NCBI RefSeq assembly: GCF_000011245.1 | Contig: NC_004193.1 | Span: forward strand, 2,086,501-2,150,500 | Direction of reading: 5' to 3' | Length of the DNA: 64,000 nucleotides | DNA from: Oceanobacillus iheyensis HTE831 | GTDB lineage: Bacteria > Bacillota > Bacilli > Bacillales > Amphibacillaceae | Shown: positions 47,719 to 57,090 of the stretch, piece by piece | How positions within the stretch are numbered: the first letter of the stretch is position 1 | How the letters are laid out: each line of letters begins with the position of its first letter | The notes under the pieces: model-generated | What the model saw: the letters and a program-made list of their open reading frames with translations, nothing else | Database searches by the model: none | Told to the model about the DNA's origin: nothing | Position numbers and translations under genes: made by a program

Positions 47719-47866
47719 AAAAAAACCTTCTTTCATTCAGAAAGAAGGTTTTTACATATCATTACCTTATCTTTCAGAAAAAATTCTGCAGGAAGAAGCA
47801 CCACTCCGTAAAGGTAGGTTGCTGTGACATCGTAGGTCCTGTTCCCTCCGTCACTCTGGATAAGTT
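47719..47866 (-). promoter_or_regulatory. SAM-I (S-box) riboswitch of metNIQ
   Basis: Minus strand: the aptamer opens with CTTATCCAGAG and GGAGGGA (47859 leftward), contains CAGCAACCTACC, and P1 closes with GATAAG (47766-47771). A terminator follows: AACCTTCTTTC paired with GAAAGAAGGTT, then a T-run (47719-47753). High SAM should favour termination and shut off methionine uptake. Confidence 0.95.
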
Positions 47867-47897
47867 ATTCAATTTTATTTTAGAAATAATAAGAATA

Positions 47898-47926
47898 ATC
47901 ATAATCTGATAATCCAAATTTGTCAA
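47898..47926 (-). promoter_or_regulatory. Sigma-A promoter of the metNIQ leader
   Basis: Minus strand: -35 TTGACA (47921-47926), 17-bp spacer, -10 TATGAT (47898-47903). Start point about 25 nt before the aptamer. Confidence 0.8.
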
Positions 47927-48023
47927 TACATTAACGAAAATAAGCTGATAACAAAGTACATGTTATCATAAGTTATTTTTATCAACTAAACCTATTATTT
48001 TAGCTAAAAAACTGTAGATTTAA

Positions 48024-48731
48024 CTATCTTTCACTTGTACGTTCAATCATATCTGTTACTGTAATTCCTTCGTACCCCTCTTCTTTAAAGAAACGAAGTA
48101 TAATTGGAAGTGCTTCTATAGTTGGCGTACGATCTCCACCCGCATCATGAAAAAGAATAATATCTCCTGGTGAAAGATTACCAATCACTTGATTAGCAAT
48201 GGTTTTACTATCCACATCATCCCAATCTCTTGTATCCTGATCCCAAGCCCACATCGCTACTTTTTGACCTTTTTTCTTTGCAATACTAATAACTGTTTCA
48301 TTATAGTTTCCTCCAACCGGACGAAAAGTAGCAGGATATTTCCCAGTGATCTTTTCAATAATTTCATTTGTTTTTGTTAATTCATCATTTAAATAGGTAA
48401 TGCTCCCGTTATGAGTAAACGTGTGATTTCCAATTTCATGGCCTTCTAGAAATGCTCTAAATACAAGTCCTGGATATTTACGTGCATGAGCACCCATCAC
48501 ATAAAATGTACCTTTCATATTATACTGTTCTAATATGTCTAAAATCTCCGGTGTATAATCAGGATGTGGTCCATCATCAAACGTTAAAGCAACAATTTTC
48601 TCATCGGTTTCCCCTTCCCAAATAGCATCTCCTGCTTTTTCGAAGTCAAACCGATCTTTTGATAAAACGTTACTTGGTTGCTGTATTAATAAAATAACGA
48701 TACCTAGAATAACGAGTATAAACTTCCTCAT
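48024..48731 (-). CDS. Polysaccharide deacetylase (NodB domain), secreted or anchored
   Basis: 235 aa. N-terminal hydrophobic signal or anchor (about 3-17). NodB motifs: TFDDGP (50-55), metal-binding HEIGNHTFTH (H98, H103), RPVGGNYN (motif 3), WDQDTRDWDD (motif 4) and ILFHDAGG (motif 5). Removes N-acetyl groups from peptidoglycan or another glycan at the cell surface. It resembles the B. subtilis YheN/PdaA group; which one is uncertain. Transcribed alone. Confidence 0.9.
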   Translation of the reverse strand: MRKFILVILGIVILLIQQPSNVLSKDRFDFEKAGDAIWEGETDEKIVALTFDDGPHPDYTPEILDILEQYNMKGTFYVMGAHARKYPGLVFRAFLEGHEIGNHTFTHNGSITYLNDELTKTNEIIEKITGKYPATFRPVGGNYNETVISIAKKKGQKVAMWAWDQDTRDWDDVDSKTIANQVIGNLSPGDIILFHDAGGDRTPTIEALPIILRFFKEEGYEGITVTDMIERTSER

Positions 48732-48913
48732 TCCACATTCACCTCAACTCATATTGTTTGATTGTAAGTAAAATCTATACATACAAGCGGTTCTTTCCCC
48801 AATACTGATCAATGCTTTGCAAGATATGATTTCGGTATCTTTCCTCGACTTATAACTTTCCTCATGTTGATTGAAACCCGTAGAGAAATATCTAATAAAC
48901 AGCCCTAAAGAAA

Positions 48914-48947
48914 CGAGGATGCGGTCCATATATGAACCGCATCCTCG
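48914..48947 (-). terminator. Terminator after the chemoreceptor gene
   Basis: CGAGGATGCGGT pairs perfectly with ACCGCATCCTCG; on the minus strand TTTCTTT follows. Confidence 0.85.
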
Positions 48948-48971
48948 TACTTTAGTGTAATGACGTGTTAT

Positions 48972-50969
48972 TTAATTTCTAGATAGCTTAAAATTCTCTA
49001 CTAATTGTTGTAAGTCTTCTGCTACAGTAGTTAAATCTGCCGCTGAATTTGCAATTTCTTCCATTGAAGCAAGCTGTTCTTGTGTAGATGCTGAAACATT
49101 TTCGGCTTCATGTGATACTGTATCACCAATGGAGGCCACACCTTCAAAAAGAGAAGTAAATTGTTTCGTTGCCGTTGATATTCCTTCAATTTCAGTTGTT
49201 ACATTCATGATTTGATTCGTTATAGAATCTACATATCCAGTAATATTTGAGAAAGATTGATCTGCATTATTAGCAATATTAATCCCTTTTTCAACCTCTG
49301 TTGTTGCAGCTTTCATCGAACTCACCGTATTCGCAGTTTCCGATTGAATAGCGCTAATCATTGTCTTAATTTGCTCTGCTGATTGGGAAGATTTTTCAGC
49401 AAGTTTTCTTACCTCATCAGCTACCACAGCAAATCCTTTCCCATGCTCTCCGGCTCTTGCTGCTTCGATTGTAGCATTAAGAGCTAATAAGTTTGTTTGC
49501 TCAGAAATATCCGTAATAACATCAATAATTTTGCTGATTTCTTCTGATTGATTGCCTAAACCTTCAATATTATTGGATAGCTGATGTGTATTCTCTTTGA
49601 TAAATTCCATTTGACTAATTGTAGTATTCAATGCTTTGTTACCTTCATTAACAGCTGAAATGGTATTGGTAACAGTATTTGAAACTTCATTCGAACTTGC
49701 TTCTATCGTATAAATAGAATCTGTCATTTCCTTCGCTAATTTGGAGCTCTTTGTTATATTGTTATTTAAACTACTCATACCCTCAGCTACTTCTTGTACA
49801 GAAGAAGAAATTTGCTCTGTTGCTGATGTATTTTGTTCGGTACTGGCATTTAATTGTTCAGCTGAGGATGCTAAATGATTTGATTTATCTCTAACTTGAA
49901 GGATAATTCCATTCAAATTTTCTCGCATTTTATTAAATGATTGAGCTAGTGTACCTAATTCATCATCTCGATGGAGGTGTACCTCATCGCTTAAATCTCC
50001 ATGACTTATCGTATCACTTGCACTTACAAGATGATATATCGGTTTCGAAATAGAACGAATAATAATGACAATTACTACCCCTCCAAGAATTAATGCAACC
50101 GTTATAACAAAGATTGTCGTATTTAAAATTGGGCTCACATTATAGGCTATTTCACTATTAAACATGGTTCCAGCTATTTTCCAACCTGTAATTTCACTTG
50201 TAGCAAATGCCAATTGTTTGTCATCACCTTCAAATTGATAGCTGAATTTTCCATTTTCCGAGTCGTATAGCTTGGAGAAAAAATCTTCTACCGCTTCAGA
50301 ACCAGCCTCATAATCGGGGTGACTAATATAGCTTTGTCCTTCATCTAATAGAAACATATACCCTTCTTCCCCGATAGCGACTGAATTAACTATATTTGTT
50401 AAACTAGCTAACTCTAAGTTTACTGCTACAACACCATCATTATTTGCAGTAGCTTTCGCAAGTGTTACAACCACTTGATTAGAAGAAGCTGATACGTAAG
50501 GAGTTGTTACGATTACTTCGCCTTGATTTTCCATCGCTTGTTGATACCAAGGTCGCTCTCTTGGATCATAATCGGATGGGTTTTTAAAGGATGTAGGGAA
50601 GTTCATGAATTCTCCCGTCTCTGACCCTACATATGTTTGTTCAAAGACTACATCTTTTGCATTTTGCATATTTTCTAAGATTCTGCCTGTAGCTTCATCT
50701 GCATTATCTTCTATATCCGATGGATCAATTGCAGTAGATAAGTATTCGATGTTATCCATTTGATCATTCATAAACTGATCAATAGTTTGTTTCATAATTT
50801 CTACGTTCTTTTGTGCAGAGTCTATCATACTTTCCTCAATCTTATTCTTTGCGCTTTGATATGAGGTTAATCCTATTGCAATACTAGGGATTAATAATAT
50901 GATAAGAAACGCTATTATTAATCTATTTCTTAAACTAAGTGATTTCTTGATTCTTTTTTTCTTCTTCAA
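48972..50969 (-). CDS. Methyl-accepting chemotaxis protein with Cache sensor
   Basis: 665 aa. Membrane span 1 (about 18-40), extracellular double-Cache domain (about 41-280, with [25 protein letters not shown]), span 2 (about 285-308), HAMP ([19 protein letters not shown]), and the cytoplasmic signalling hairpin with the conserved tip [36 protein letters not shown]. Its class matches the Bacillus 44-helical group by length. Ligand unknown. TTG start at 50969 with AGGAGGT 6 bp upstream. A sigma-D-like promoter precedes it. Confidence 0.93.
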   Translation of the reverse strand: MKKKKRIKKSLSLRNRLIIAFLIILLIPSIAIGLTSYQSAKNKIEESMIDSAQKNVEIMKQTIDQFMNDQMDNIEYLSTAIDPSDIEDNADEATGRILENMQNAKDVVFEQTYVGSETGEFMNFPTSFKNPSDYDPRERPWYQQAMENQGEVIVTTPYVSASSNQVVVTLAKATANNDGVVAVNLELASLTNIVNSVAIGEEGYMFLLDEGQSYISHPDYEAGSEAVEDFFSKLYDSENGKFSYQFEGDDKQLAFATSEITGWKIAGTMFNSEIAYNVSPILNTTIFVITVALILGGVVIVIIIRSISKPIYHLVSASDTISHGDLSDEVHLHRDDELGTLAQSFNKMRENLNGIILQVRDKSNHLASSAEQLNASTEQNTSATEQISSSVQEVAEGMSSLNNNITKSSKLAKEMTDSIYTIEASSNEVSNTVTNTISAVNEGNKALNTTISQMEFIKENTHQLSNNIEGLGNQSEEISKIIDVITDISEQTNLLALNATIEAARAGEHGKGFAVVADEVRKLAEKSSQSAEQIKTMISAIQSETANTVSSMKAATTEVEKGINIANNADQSFSNITGYVDSITNQIMNVTTEIEGISTATKQFTSLFEGVASIGDTVSHEAENVSASTQEQLASMEEIANSAADLTTVAEDLQQLVENFKLSRN

Positions 50970-51010
50970 TGTGTTACCTCCTGCTATAAGTTTGTGCAAT
51001 TATGAACTTT

Positions 51011-51037
51011 ATATCGACCAAAAGCACTAGAACTTAA
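51011..51037 (-). promoter_or_regulatory. Sigma-D-like (motility) promoter of the chemoreceptor gene
   Basis: Minus strand: TTAAG (51033-51037), 15-bp spacer, TCGATAT (51011-51017), against consensus CTAAA-N14/15-CCGATAT. The -10 matches 6 of 7 and the -35 3 of 5. Confidence 0.5.
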
Positions 51038-51122
51038 CAGCAAGTTTAAAAATAAAACTAATCATAAAAGTCAAACAATTACAGAACTTATTATCTATAA
51101 TAATATATCTAATTAACAAATA

Positions 51123-51147
51123 AGCACCTATCTCATGGATAGATGCT
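51123..51147 (-). terminator. Terminator after the NERD gene
   Basis: Minus strand: AGCATCTATC pairs with GATAGGTGCT (one mismatch), followed by TATTTGTTAATT. Confidence 0.6.
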
Positions 51148-51181
51148 CGTCGCTCCCGTTATTCACCTTAAGATATGTTAC

Positions 51182-52120
51182 TTATACATCTATATTGTTA
51201 TTTAAAATAAGGCTACTTATATCAGCAAGTTCTTCACGTTGATATATGATATCTTTCGTTGTTAATTCTTCTAAGAAAAAGGAATAGAGGCTTTCCTCAT
51301 CGGTAAAAATGTTAACCTGATCGTCATTTGAATAATTCTTCACAAACGTACGGTATTGAGAAGCACAATTATAATAGACAATCGGTTGTACGGAATTATA
51401 CTCTATATGCGTTTGTTCTAAGAAGTTTTTCAGTTTTAATGCTGTCTCCATCACTTCATTAGATGGATTTCCATAGGATACTACTTTTACATTTGCTTGC
51501 AAAGTTTCAGATACTTCATCATTTTTAATTACCATTGTATGTTCTTTATGATCATCATAAGGGAACATCGATTGAATTAATACATCTAACGTATTATCCT
51601 GACCGTAAGAAACTCCGTGTAACACAGTACCTGACCATTTCTTTGTTTCTATAATGTACAAGCCAGTCGGCAGCAATATGAGATGATCAATTTGTCTAGT
51701 CTTTAATTCCAGTCCTTTATTATAAGGAATAAAAAGATTACCTATAATCAGCATTTCATCTTTTTGTACGAGGTTTTGTTTGATTAACATTTCCTTTACA
51801 TGTAATAGTATATTATGAGTTTCTACTTCACCACTATTAATCGAGAACGCTTTTAAACTATTTATATAATCATTTTTATCACTTATCATTTTATTAAATC
51901 TATTTATTTCTTTATTGAGCTCAATCTCAAAACGTTGATGTTCATCATGCAACCTATTTTCGTATTCAGAGGTTTGTGTTTCCATTGTTGCCGATACCTC
52001 TTCTGTTATCAAATCAATATTATACTCATGCTCTCTTTCCATTTTCTTTGCGCGCTTCAACAATAATACAATAACAGCAGCCAAAATAATTATTATTGAA
52101 AAGTAAATTATAGTTACCAT
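51182..52120 (-). CDS. NERD-domain membrane-anchored protein
   Basis: 312 aa. One N-terminal membrane helix (about 2-20) is followed by a charged coiled-coil-like stretch (about 22-90). A NERD (nuclease-related) domain follows at about 120-230: IDHLILLPTGLYIIETKKWSGTVLHG contains the D-x(n)-E-x-K nuclease-like triad. The biological role of NERD proteins is unknown. AGGAGG site before ATG. Transcribed alone, upstream of the chemoreceptor gene. Confidence 0.87.
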   Translation of the reverse strand: MVTIIYFSIIIILAAVIVLLLKRAKKMEREHEYNIDLITEEVSATMETQTSEYENRLHDEHQRFEIELNKEINRFNKMISDKNDYINSLKAFSINSGEVETHNILLHVKEMLIKQNLVQKDEMLIIGNLFIPYNKGLELKTRQIDHLILLPTGLYIIETKKWSGTVLHGVSYGQDNTLDVLIQSMFPYDDHKEHTMVIKNDEVSETLQANVKVVSYGNPSNEVMETALKLKNFLEQTHIEYNSVQPIVYYNCASQYRTFVKNYSNDDQVNIFTDEESLYSFFLEELTTKDIIYQREELADISSLILNNNIDV

Positions 52121-52381
52121 ATTTTTCCTCCTATATGGTTATTATACGATATTGCTCTTATAATATCCTTTTAGATATCTATAAACTTTTGCAACGATCT
52201 ACATAAAATCTAAATTCACCTATTTTGATTAGAATACAACATACTATTAAATAAACCAACCAAAATATCAACTTTTTCAACAAATTCGCTATAATCTACC
52301 ACACTTACTAACGATTGAAACATAAAACAGCTAGTTTTTGATTTATATAGTAATAGCCTTACCTTTGTCATAGAATAAAAA

Positions 52382-52412
52382 AACCCTTATAAACATATCG
52401 TTTATAAGGGTT
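52382..52412 (-). terminator. Terminator of the tRNA operon
   Basis: Minus strand: AACCCTTATAAAC pairs perfectly with GTTTATAAGGGTT, followed by TTTTT. Confidence 0.9.
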
Positions 52413-52419
52413 AGCATAA

Positions 52420-52493
52420 CGTCCCAGGCAGGATTCGAACCTGCGACCCACAGCTTAGAAGGCTGTTGCTCTATCCAGCTGAGCTACTGGGAC
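52420..52493 (-). tRNA. tRNA-Arg (anticodon TCT)
   Basis: Cloverleaf: acceptor GTCCCAG/CTGGGAC, D-arm AGCTCAGCTGGATAGAGC, anticodon loop CTTCTAA, T-loop GGTTCGAATCC. Reads AGA. CCA is not encoded. Second gene of a two-tRNA unit. Confidence 0.95.
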
Positions 52494-52498
52494 ATATT

Positions 52499-52572
52499 TG
52501 GAGCGGGTGAAGGGAATCGAACCCTCGTCATCAGCTTGGAAGGCTGAGGTTTTACCATTAAACTACACCCGC
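52499..52572 (-). tRNA. tRNA-Gly (anticodon TCC)
   Basis: Acceptor GCGGGTG/CACCCGC, anticodon loop CTTCCAA, T-loop GGTTCGATTCC. Reads GGA. The 3' CCA is encoded (52499-52501). First gene of the pair. Confidence 0.95.
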
Positions 52573-52628
52573 AAATTCTATCTCTAGTTCAACATTATGT
52601 ATGTCGTCTTTTTTAACGGACAAGTAAT

Positions 52629-52657
52629 ATTATATGATCCAGCAGGTAATTTGTCAA
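52629..52657 (-). promoter_or_regulatory. Consensus sigma-A promoter of the tRNA pair
   Basis: Minus strand: TTGACA (52652-52657), 17 bp, TATAAT (52629-52634). Perfect in both hexamers and spacing, as expected for a stable RNA promoter. Confidence 0.9.
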
Positions 52658-52677
52658 CAGGTTTTAAAAAAAGTTTT

Positions 52678-52704
52678 AGTCAGTAACGAAAAAAGTTACT
52701 GACT
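52678..52704 (-). terminator. Terminator after ysnB
   Basis: AGTCAGTAAC pairs perfectly with GTTACTGACT; a flanking AAAGT/ACTTT pairing lengthens the stem. It sits just upstream of the tRNA promoter. Confidence 0.75.
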
Positions 52705-52710
52705 TTACTT

Positions 52711-53220
52711 TTATAATGTTGTTGAATAAGACATACTTTCCACCCTTTGACCTTCCACTGTATAAAACTCAATTGAAACATTATAATTATCTAACCATTC
52801 TAATACAGCATACGTTTTCTCTACCCGGTTTCTCGGCATACGAATACTTCCTGGATTGATAAATAATTGTTCTCCAATTTTTTCTGCACCAGCGATATGC
52901 GTATGTCCAAAGCAAACAACTTTAGCTTCCTGTTCTTCCGCTGCATAAGCAAGTGTGGTAAGACCCGATTTCACTTGATGAAGATGCCCATGTGTAATAA
53001 AGAATCTGATTCCATCAATATCCTTAATTTCCTCTGTTGGATACCGGGGATCAAAATCACAATTCCCTCCAACTTTATAAAAAGGATGTAACACTTCCGC
53101 ATCAAAATCCAATTCCGAGTCGCCACAGTGGATATACCAATCAACCTCGTGTTGATTCATAATTTCCGTTAACTCCTGTGTCAAACCATGACTATCACTA
53201 GTTATTAATACACGAGTCAT
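52711..53220 (-). CDS. ysnB: YfcE/YsnB-type metallophosphoesterase
   Basis: 169 aa calcineurin-like phosphodiesterase. Metal-binding motifs in order: SDSHG (about 8-12), HCGDSE, GNCD, THGH and GHTH with a final NPGS. The cytosolic substrate is unknown; E. coli YfcE acts on phosphodiesters in vitro. Follows rdgB by 22 bp, as in B. subtilis ysnA-ysnB, so it is part of the rph-rdgB-ysnB unit. Confidence 0.93.
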   Translation of the reverse strand: MTRVLITSDSHGLTQELTEIMNQHEVDWYIHCGDSELDFDAEVLHPFYKVGGNCDFDPRYPTEEIKDIDGIRFFITHGHLHQVKSGLTTLAYAAEEQEAKVVCFGHTHIAGAEKIGEQLFINPGSIRMPRNRVEKTYAVLEWLDNYNVSIEFYTVEGQRVESMSYSTTL

Positions 53221-53242
53221 CGTAATCCCTCCATTTGGTGAC

Positions 53243-53836
53243 TTATATTGTATGTAACCATTTTTCTAGCTGATCAATCGCATTTTTACGATGACTAATT
53301 TGATTCTTTTTAGCTGGATCTAATTCAGCCATTGTCACATCATACTTTTTTGGAATAAAGATAGGATCGTATCCAAATCCATGATCGCCTTTTTGTTTAC
53401 TATGAATGTGTCCTTCACAATAACCTGTACAAAAGTTAGTTTCTTTACCTGGTTGAGCTATAGCTAATACACAAATAAATCTTGCACTTCGATCATTATC
53501 GGGAACATCCTGCATTTCTTTTAGTACCTTCTCGATATTTGCTTGATCATTAGTCGGCTCACCGGCATACCGTGCAGAATATAGCCCAGGTCGTCCATCT
53601 AGAGCATCGATTAACAAACCTGAATCATCTGCAATAACAGCTGTATTAAAGCGTTCACTAATTTGCTCTGCTTTTAAGGCTGCATTTTCTTCAAAAGTGG
53701 TACCTGTTTCCTCAATATCGGGAATAGATTCAGGTAAATCCAATAGTGATATTGCTTCTATATCAAAGCTAGCAAAAAATTCTTTAAATTCTTTTGCCTT
53801 TCCTTTATTTTTAGTAGCAACAATTATTTTTTTCAT
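53243..53836 (-). CDS. rdgB: XTP/dITP pyrophosphatase (RdgB/Ham1, YsnA)
   Basis: 197 aa. Hydrolyses non-canonical purine triphosphates to monophosphates. N-terminal ATKNKGKAKEF, catalytic DDSGLLIDAL near 69, GFGYDPIF and SHRKNAI are all conserved. The start is ATG at 53836 (MKKIIVATKNKGK), the family start; an upstream GTG at 53863 would overlap the rph end region. Between rph and ysnB. Confidence 0.95.
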   Translation of the reverse strand: MKKIIVATKNKGKAKEFKEFFASFDIEAISLLDLPESIPDIEETGTTFEENAALKAEQISERFNTAVIADDSGLLIDALDGRPGLYSARYAGEPTNDQANIEKVLKEMQDVPDNDRSARFICVLAIAQPGKETNFCTGYCEGHIHSKQKGDHGFGYDPIFIPKKYDVTMAELDPAKKNQISHRKNAIDQLEKWLHTI

Positions 53837-53866
53837 ATGATTGAGCACACCCTTATCATTCACTTT

Positions 53867-54601
53867 TCAATCTATAAGTAATTTATCTGCTAATAGTTCC
53901 TTTTGTATTTTCACCAACTGTTGAATACCTTCTTCTCCTAATTTTAGCATATTCTGTAATTGGTTAGGAGTAAATGTAGCTTCTTCTCCTGTTCCTTGAA
54001 TTTCCACGAACTCCCCTTCACCAGTCATGACAATATTCATATCTACTGCTGCTTCGGAATCTTCTTCATAGTTCAAATCTAGAATTTCCGTTCCGTTTGT
54101 TAATACGCCTACAGAAATAGCTGCTAAATAATCTTGAATTGGCGTCTTTTTTAATGTTTTGGCTTCAACAAGTTTTGCGAATGCAAGTGACATCGCCACA
54201 AAAGCTCCTGTAATTGAAGCTGTTCTAGTTCCTCCGTCCGCTTGAATCACATCACAGTCAATCCAGACTGTTCGCTCTCCAATTTGATCTAAATCAACAA
54301 CGGAACGTAGTGCTCTACCAATAAGGCGTTGAATTTCCATCGTTCTTCCGCTTACTTTTCCTTTGGAAGATTCACGAATATTTCTTTGTGCGGTAGCTCT
54401 TGGTAGCATAGCATATTCCGCAGTTATCCAACCTTTACCCTGTCCACGCATAAATGGTGGAACGCGATCCTCAATACTTGCATTACATATAACTTTTGTA
54501 TTACCCATTTCGATTAAAACAGATCCCTCTGGATGCGATATATAATTAGTTGTTATATTTATATTTCTTAATTGATTTACTTCTCTCTGATCATTTCTCA
54601 T
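53867..54601 (-). CDS. rph: Ribonuclease PH
   Basis: 244 aa phosphorolytic 3'-5' exoribonuclease that trims tRNA 3' ends. Conserved phosphate-binding [11 protein letters not shown] (about 125-135), the RNA-binding region RIIGRALR-like [12 protein letters not shown], and metal Asp in [16 protein letters not shown]. Starts with [14 protein letters not shown], the usual family opening. Operon with rdgB and ysnB. Confidence 0.97.
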   Translation of the reverse strand: MRNDQREVNQLRNINITTNYISHPEGSVLIEMGNTKVICNASIEDRVPPFMRGQGKGWITAEYAMLPRATAQRNIRESSKGKVSGRTMEIQRLIGRALRSVVDLDQIGERTVWIDCDVIQADGGTRTASITGAFVAMSLAFAKLVEAKTLKKTPIQDYLAAISVGVLTNGTEILDLNYEEDSEAAVDMNIVMTGEGEFVEIQGTGEEATFTPNQLQNMLKLGEEGIQQLVKIQKELLADKLLID

Positions 54602-54700
54602 TTATTTCTTCCTCCTCAATTGTACACTCAATAGCTTATCATATTTTTTCAAAAAGAAACATTATCCCTATATCTTACTATTCATATCTTAACAAATTAA

Positions 54701-54741
54701 AAAACCTCTATTCTACTTAAAAATGTAGGAATAGAGGTTTT
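54701..54741. terminator. Terminator between gerM and rph
   Basis: AAAACCTCTATTC plus TAC pairs with GTA plus GAATAGAGGTTTT (one bulge). T-runs on both sides make it work after gerM on the minus strand. Confidence 0.85.
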
Positions 54742-54757
54742 TTTATTATAACATTAT

Positions 54758-55816
54758 TTATAATTCTTCACTTGGTGAAAATACTTGTTTTGTTACTGGT
54801 TCTGTATAAGCTTCTCCATTTTCATTTACAACTTTTTCCACATTCTCTACTTTTACATCAACTGCATCTATATTTGGCTGTTCTGTTAGTGTGCGCACCA
54901 TCGTTTCCATAACTTCGTCAGCTATAATACCTTGCTCACTATCAGCTAAAATCTCTTTATTAAATACGACTTCTAAAATTCCGTTATTTAATGTTGGTTC
55001 AGATGCTAGCCCAGCCTCTGGATTAAATACGTTTACTACTTTGGATTGATGTCCAGGTCCATCGATTAGTTCTTTAATTATATTAGCAATTGCTTCATCT
55101 TCATTCGTTTCAATATACTGTGTTACTGGTACATAATACCGATTATTTTCTTGTTCAACTGGATAATACATTGTTACAGGCTCACTCTGTAAATAATCTA
55201 GTGTATCATTGTTGATTATATTGATTCCATTTGCTCGTGAATAGCCAGAATTAATAGGCGTTCCATTTACTGGCATTTCTTTTAAATCTTGACCATTAAC
55301 TCTTAATTTAACTTTATGCACACTTTCAAATTGGGTTAATGTATGTGTCACAGATTCTAGTATTTGTACTTCTTGATTCTCTTCATACTGTGTAAATTCT
55401 TCTGACAAATCGACAATAATGGTACCATCTTCTTGTAGATTAACTCCAAGTACTTCAGTACCTTCTGGCAGCACTGCTTGGAAGCCATTAGGAAGAAGTG
55501 GTGTTACTGGTCCACCTTTAACTAGATGCTCTAGTACTTGTGCTGCAACTTCATTTGTGTCTGGTACTGGAAGTTCTAATGTTTGAGAAGCAACCATACC
55601 ATTTGCATCTAGGAGATATAAGTCTCTAGATACAGTATCAGCCGTTTCTTCAGGTGTAGCTGAAACATCTTCCTCATCTACTTTGTCAAGATTATCTACT
55701 TCCTGTGCGTTTTGAGGTGGATCAATTTCAGTTTGTGATTGCTCTCCTTCAAAACACCCAGATAAAATAGTAACAATACCGATTGACCCCGCTAATAGCA
55801 TTAATCGCTTTTTCAT
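54758..55816 (-). CDS. gerM: Spore germination protein GerM (lipoprotein)
   Basis: 352 aa. Lipoprotein signal with C21 in ILSGC. Two GerMN domains, about 85-200 (RDLYLLDANGMVASQTLELPV ... VTPLLPNGFQAVLPEGTEVL) and about 225-345 (MYYPVEQENNRYYVPVTQYI ... IKELIDGPG). Made in the mother cell and retained at the forespore interface; needed for sporulation and germination. ATG at 55816 with GGAGG upstream; the longer in-frame option at 55879 has no signal-peptide logic. A weak sigma-E-like promoter (GTATATAT -10) may lie just upstream. Confidence 0.93.
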   Translation of the reverse strand: MKKRLMLLAGSIGIVTILSGCFEGEQSQTEIDPPQNAQEVDNLDKVDEEDVSATPEETADTVSRDLYLLDANGMVASQTLELPVPDTNEVAAQVLEHLVKGGPVTPLLPNGFQAVLPEGTEVLGVNLQEDGTIIVDLSEEFTQYEENQEVQILESVTHTLTQFESVHKVKLRVNGQDLKEMPVNGTPINSGYSRANGINIINNDTLDYLQSEPVTMYYPVEQENNRYYVPVTQYIETNEDEAIANIIKELIDGPGHQSKVVNVFNPEAGLASEPTLNNGILEVVFNKEILADSEQGIIADEVMETMVRTLTEQPNIDAVDVKVENVEKVVNENGEAYTEPVTKQVFSPSEEL

Positions 55817-55948
55817 GCAAATACCTCCCACGATGGTTTGTACTACTATATATACGAGCCACCTTAGAAAATAGACCAATAATAGAATAAATTTCCTATA
55901 AATGATTTTGAATTACATGAAAGCAGAAAAATACCATGAAAATTAAAA

Positions 55949-55979
55949 GTTCCAATCTCCGACATCGGTAATTGGAACT
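55949..55979 (-). terminator. Terminator after racE
   Basis: AGTTCCAAT pairs perfectly with ATTGGAACT, with inner CCGA/TCGG pairing; on the minus strand TTTTAATTTTC follows. Confidence 0.8.
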
Positions 55980-56010
55980 CTCTGATACGAACAATACATT
56001 TAACATTGTT

Positions 56011-56835
56011 TTACCAAACTTTGTTAGTTGATATATTCGCTTGTTTAATGGTTAGCATTTGGAAGTGAGATTCTTGAAATATTGTTTTTGCAATTTCGAT
56101 AAAAATTTCCAAATCACCAGTTGTATAAAATTGATGAAGTGGAACTAAATCACTCCGGTTCATAATTTGGTGAACATCTAGAAGTGTGCTAGTTTCACGT
56201 GCCGTTTCTTCACTAGAGGAAATAACGGTGACTTCTTCCCCCATTACCTCCTGTATCGTAGATTTAAGTAAAGGGTAATGGGTACAGCCCAATATTAAGG
56301 TATCCATTTCTTTGTTATTCGAGAATGGTCGTAAAGCCTCTGATACAACTGCTTTTGCTTCAGGACCAGATAACACCCCTCGCTCAACCATTGGAACAAA
56401 TGGAGGACAAGCTAATCCGCTTACTTGAATGTCTGACTTAATTTTTTCCAATGCTTGTGAGTAAGCTCCGCTACTAATTGTTCCTTCTGTACCGATTACA
56501 CCGACTTGGTTATTTGTTGTAGATTTTATTGCAGCACGTGCACCTGGTTGGATAACTCCGATAACTGGTATATCTAATTGTTCTTTTAAATCTTTTAATG
56601 TAAATGCAGTGGCCGTATTACATGCAACAACTAACATTTTTATATTTTTTGTTAATAAGAAATCCACCATTTCCCATGTGAATTGCCTTACCTCTTCCTT
56701 TGATCTCGGGCCATAAGGACATCTAGCTGTATCGCCTAAATAAATTAATTGCTCCTTTGGAAGCTGCCTCATGAGTTCGTGAACAACTGTAAGTCCACCT
56801 ACCCCCGAATCAATTACCCCAATCGATTTGTCCAC
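56011..56835 (-). CDS. racE: Glutamate racemase
   Basis: Makes D-glutamate for peptidoglycan and, in some bacilli, poly-gamma-glutamate. 274 aa from the GTG start at 56835 (MDKSIGVIDSGVGGLTV), which has GGAGA 7 bp upstream. An in-frame ATG at 56901 would add 22 residues encoded in repeat DNA, so I reject it. Catalytic C72 (VACNTATA) and C184 (ILGCTHYPLL) are present. Lies between gerM and ysmB as in B. subtilis. Confidence 0.96.
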   Translation of the reverse strand: MDKSIGVIDSGVGGLTVVHELMRQLPKEQLIYLGDTARCPYGPRSKEEVRQFTWEMVDFLLTKNIKMLVVACNTATAFTLKDLKEQLDIPVIGVIQPGARAAIKSTTNNQVGVIGTEGTISSGAYSQALEKIKSDIQVSGLACPPFVPMVERGVLSGPEAKAVVSEALRPFSNNKEMDTLILGCTHYPLLKSTIQEVMGEEVTVISSSEETARETSTLLDVHQIMNRSDLVPLHQFYTTGDLEIFIEIAKTIFQESHFQMLTIKQANISTNKVW

Positions 56836-56875
56836 AAAGATGTCTCCTCTTTCGTTTAGATTTAGACCACTATAA

Positions 56876-57023
56876 TGAGTGCCTTTTTTTATCGCTCTCA
56901 TCGATTTTGGTCACTCATCCAGCTCATCAGTGACCCTTTTTTATCGCTCTCATAATTTTTTGGCACTCATCCAGCTCATGAGTGACCTTTTTTTATGACT
57001 CTCCAAGATTTTGGGCACTCATA
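56876..57023. repeat. Three tandem ~51-bp units with alternating hairpins
   Basis: Units start at 56876, 56927 and 56979. Each has AGTGCC or AGTGACC, a T-run, ATCGCTCTCAT or a variant, then GGCACTCATCCAGCTCA or GGTCACTCATCCAGCTCA. GAGTGACC and GGTCACTC, or GAGTGCC and GGCACTC, can pair within and between units. It fills the space between ysmB and racE. Confidence 0.85.
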
Positions 57024-57090
57024 GCTTTTCTTAACCTTCATGATGACTCATTTAGCGTTGGAAGGTTAAACGTTTATGACACAGTTAGTA

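Noticed and set aside
48744..48929. 61-aa open frame between the deacetylase and the chemoreceptor
   Set aside because: Its 5' part is the terminator hairpin of the chemoreceptor gene and it has no ribosome site.
56836..56901. N-terminal extension of racE to ATG 56901
   Set aside because: The extra 22 residues come from the edge of the tandem repeat, and a good ribosome site precedes GTG 56835.
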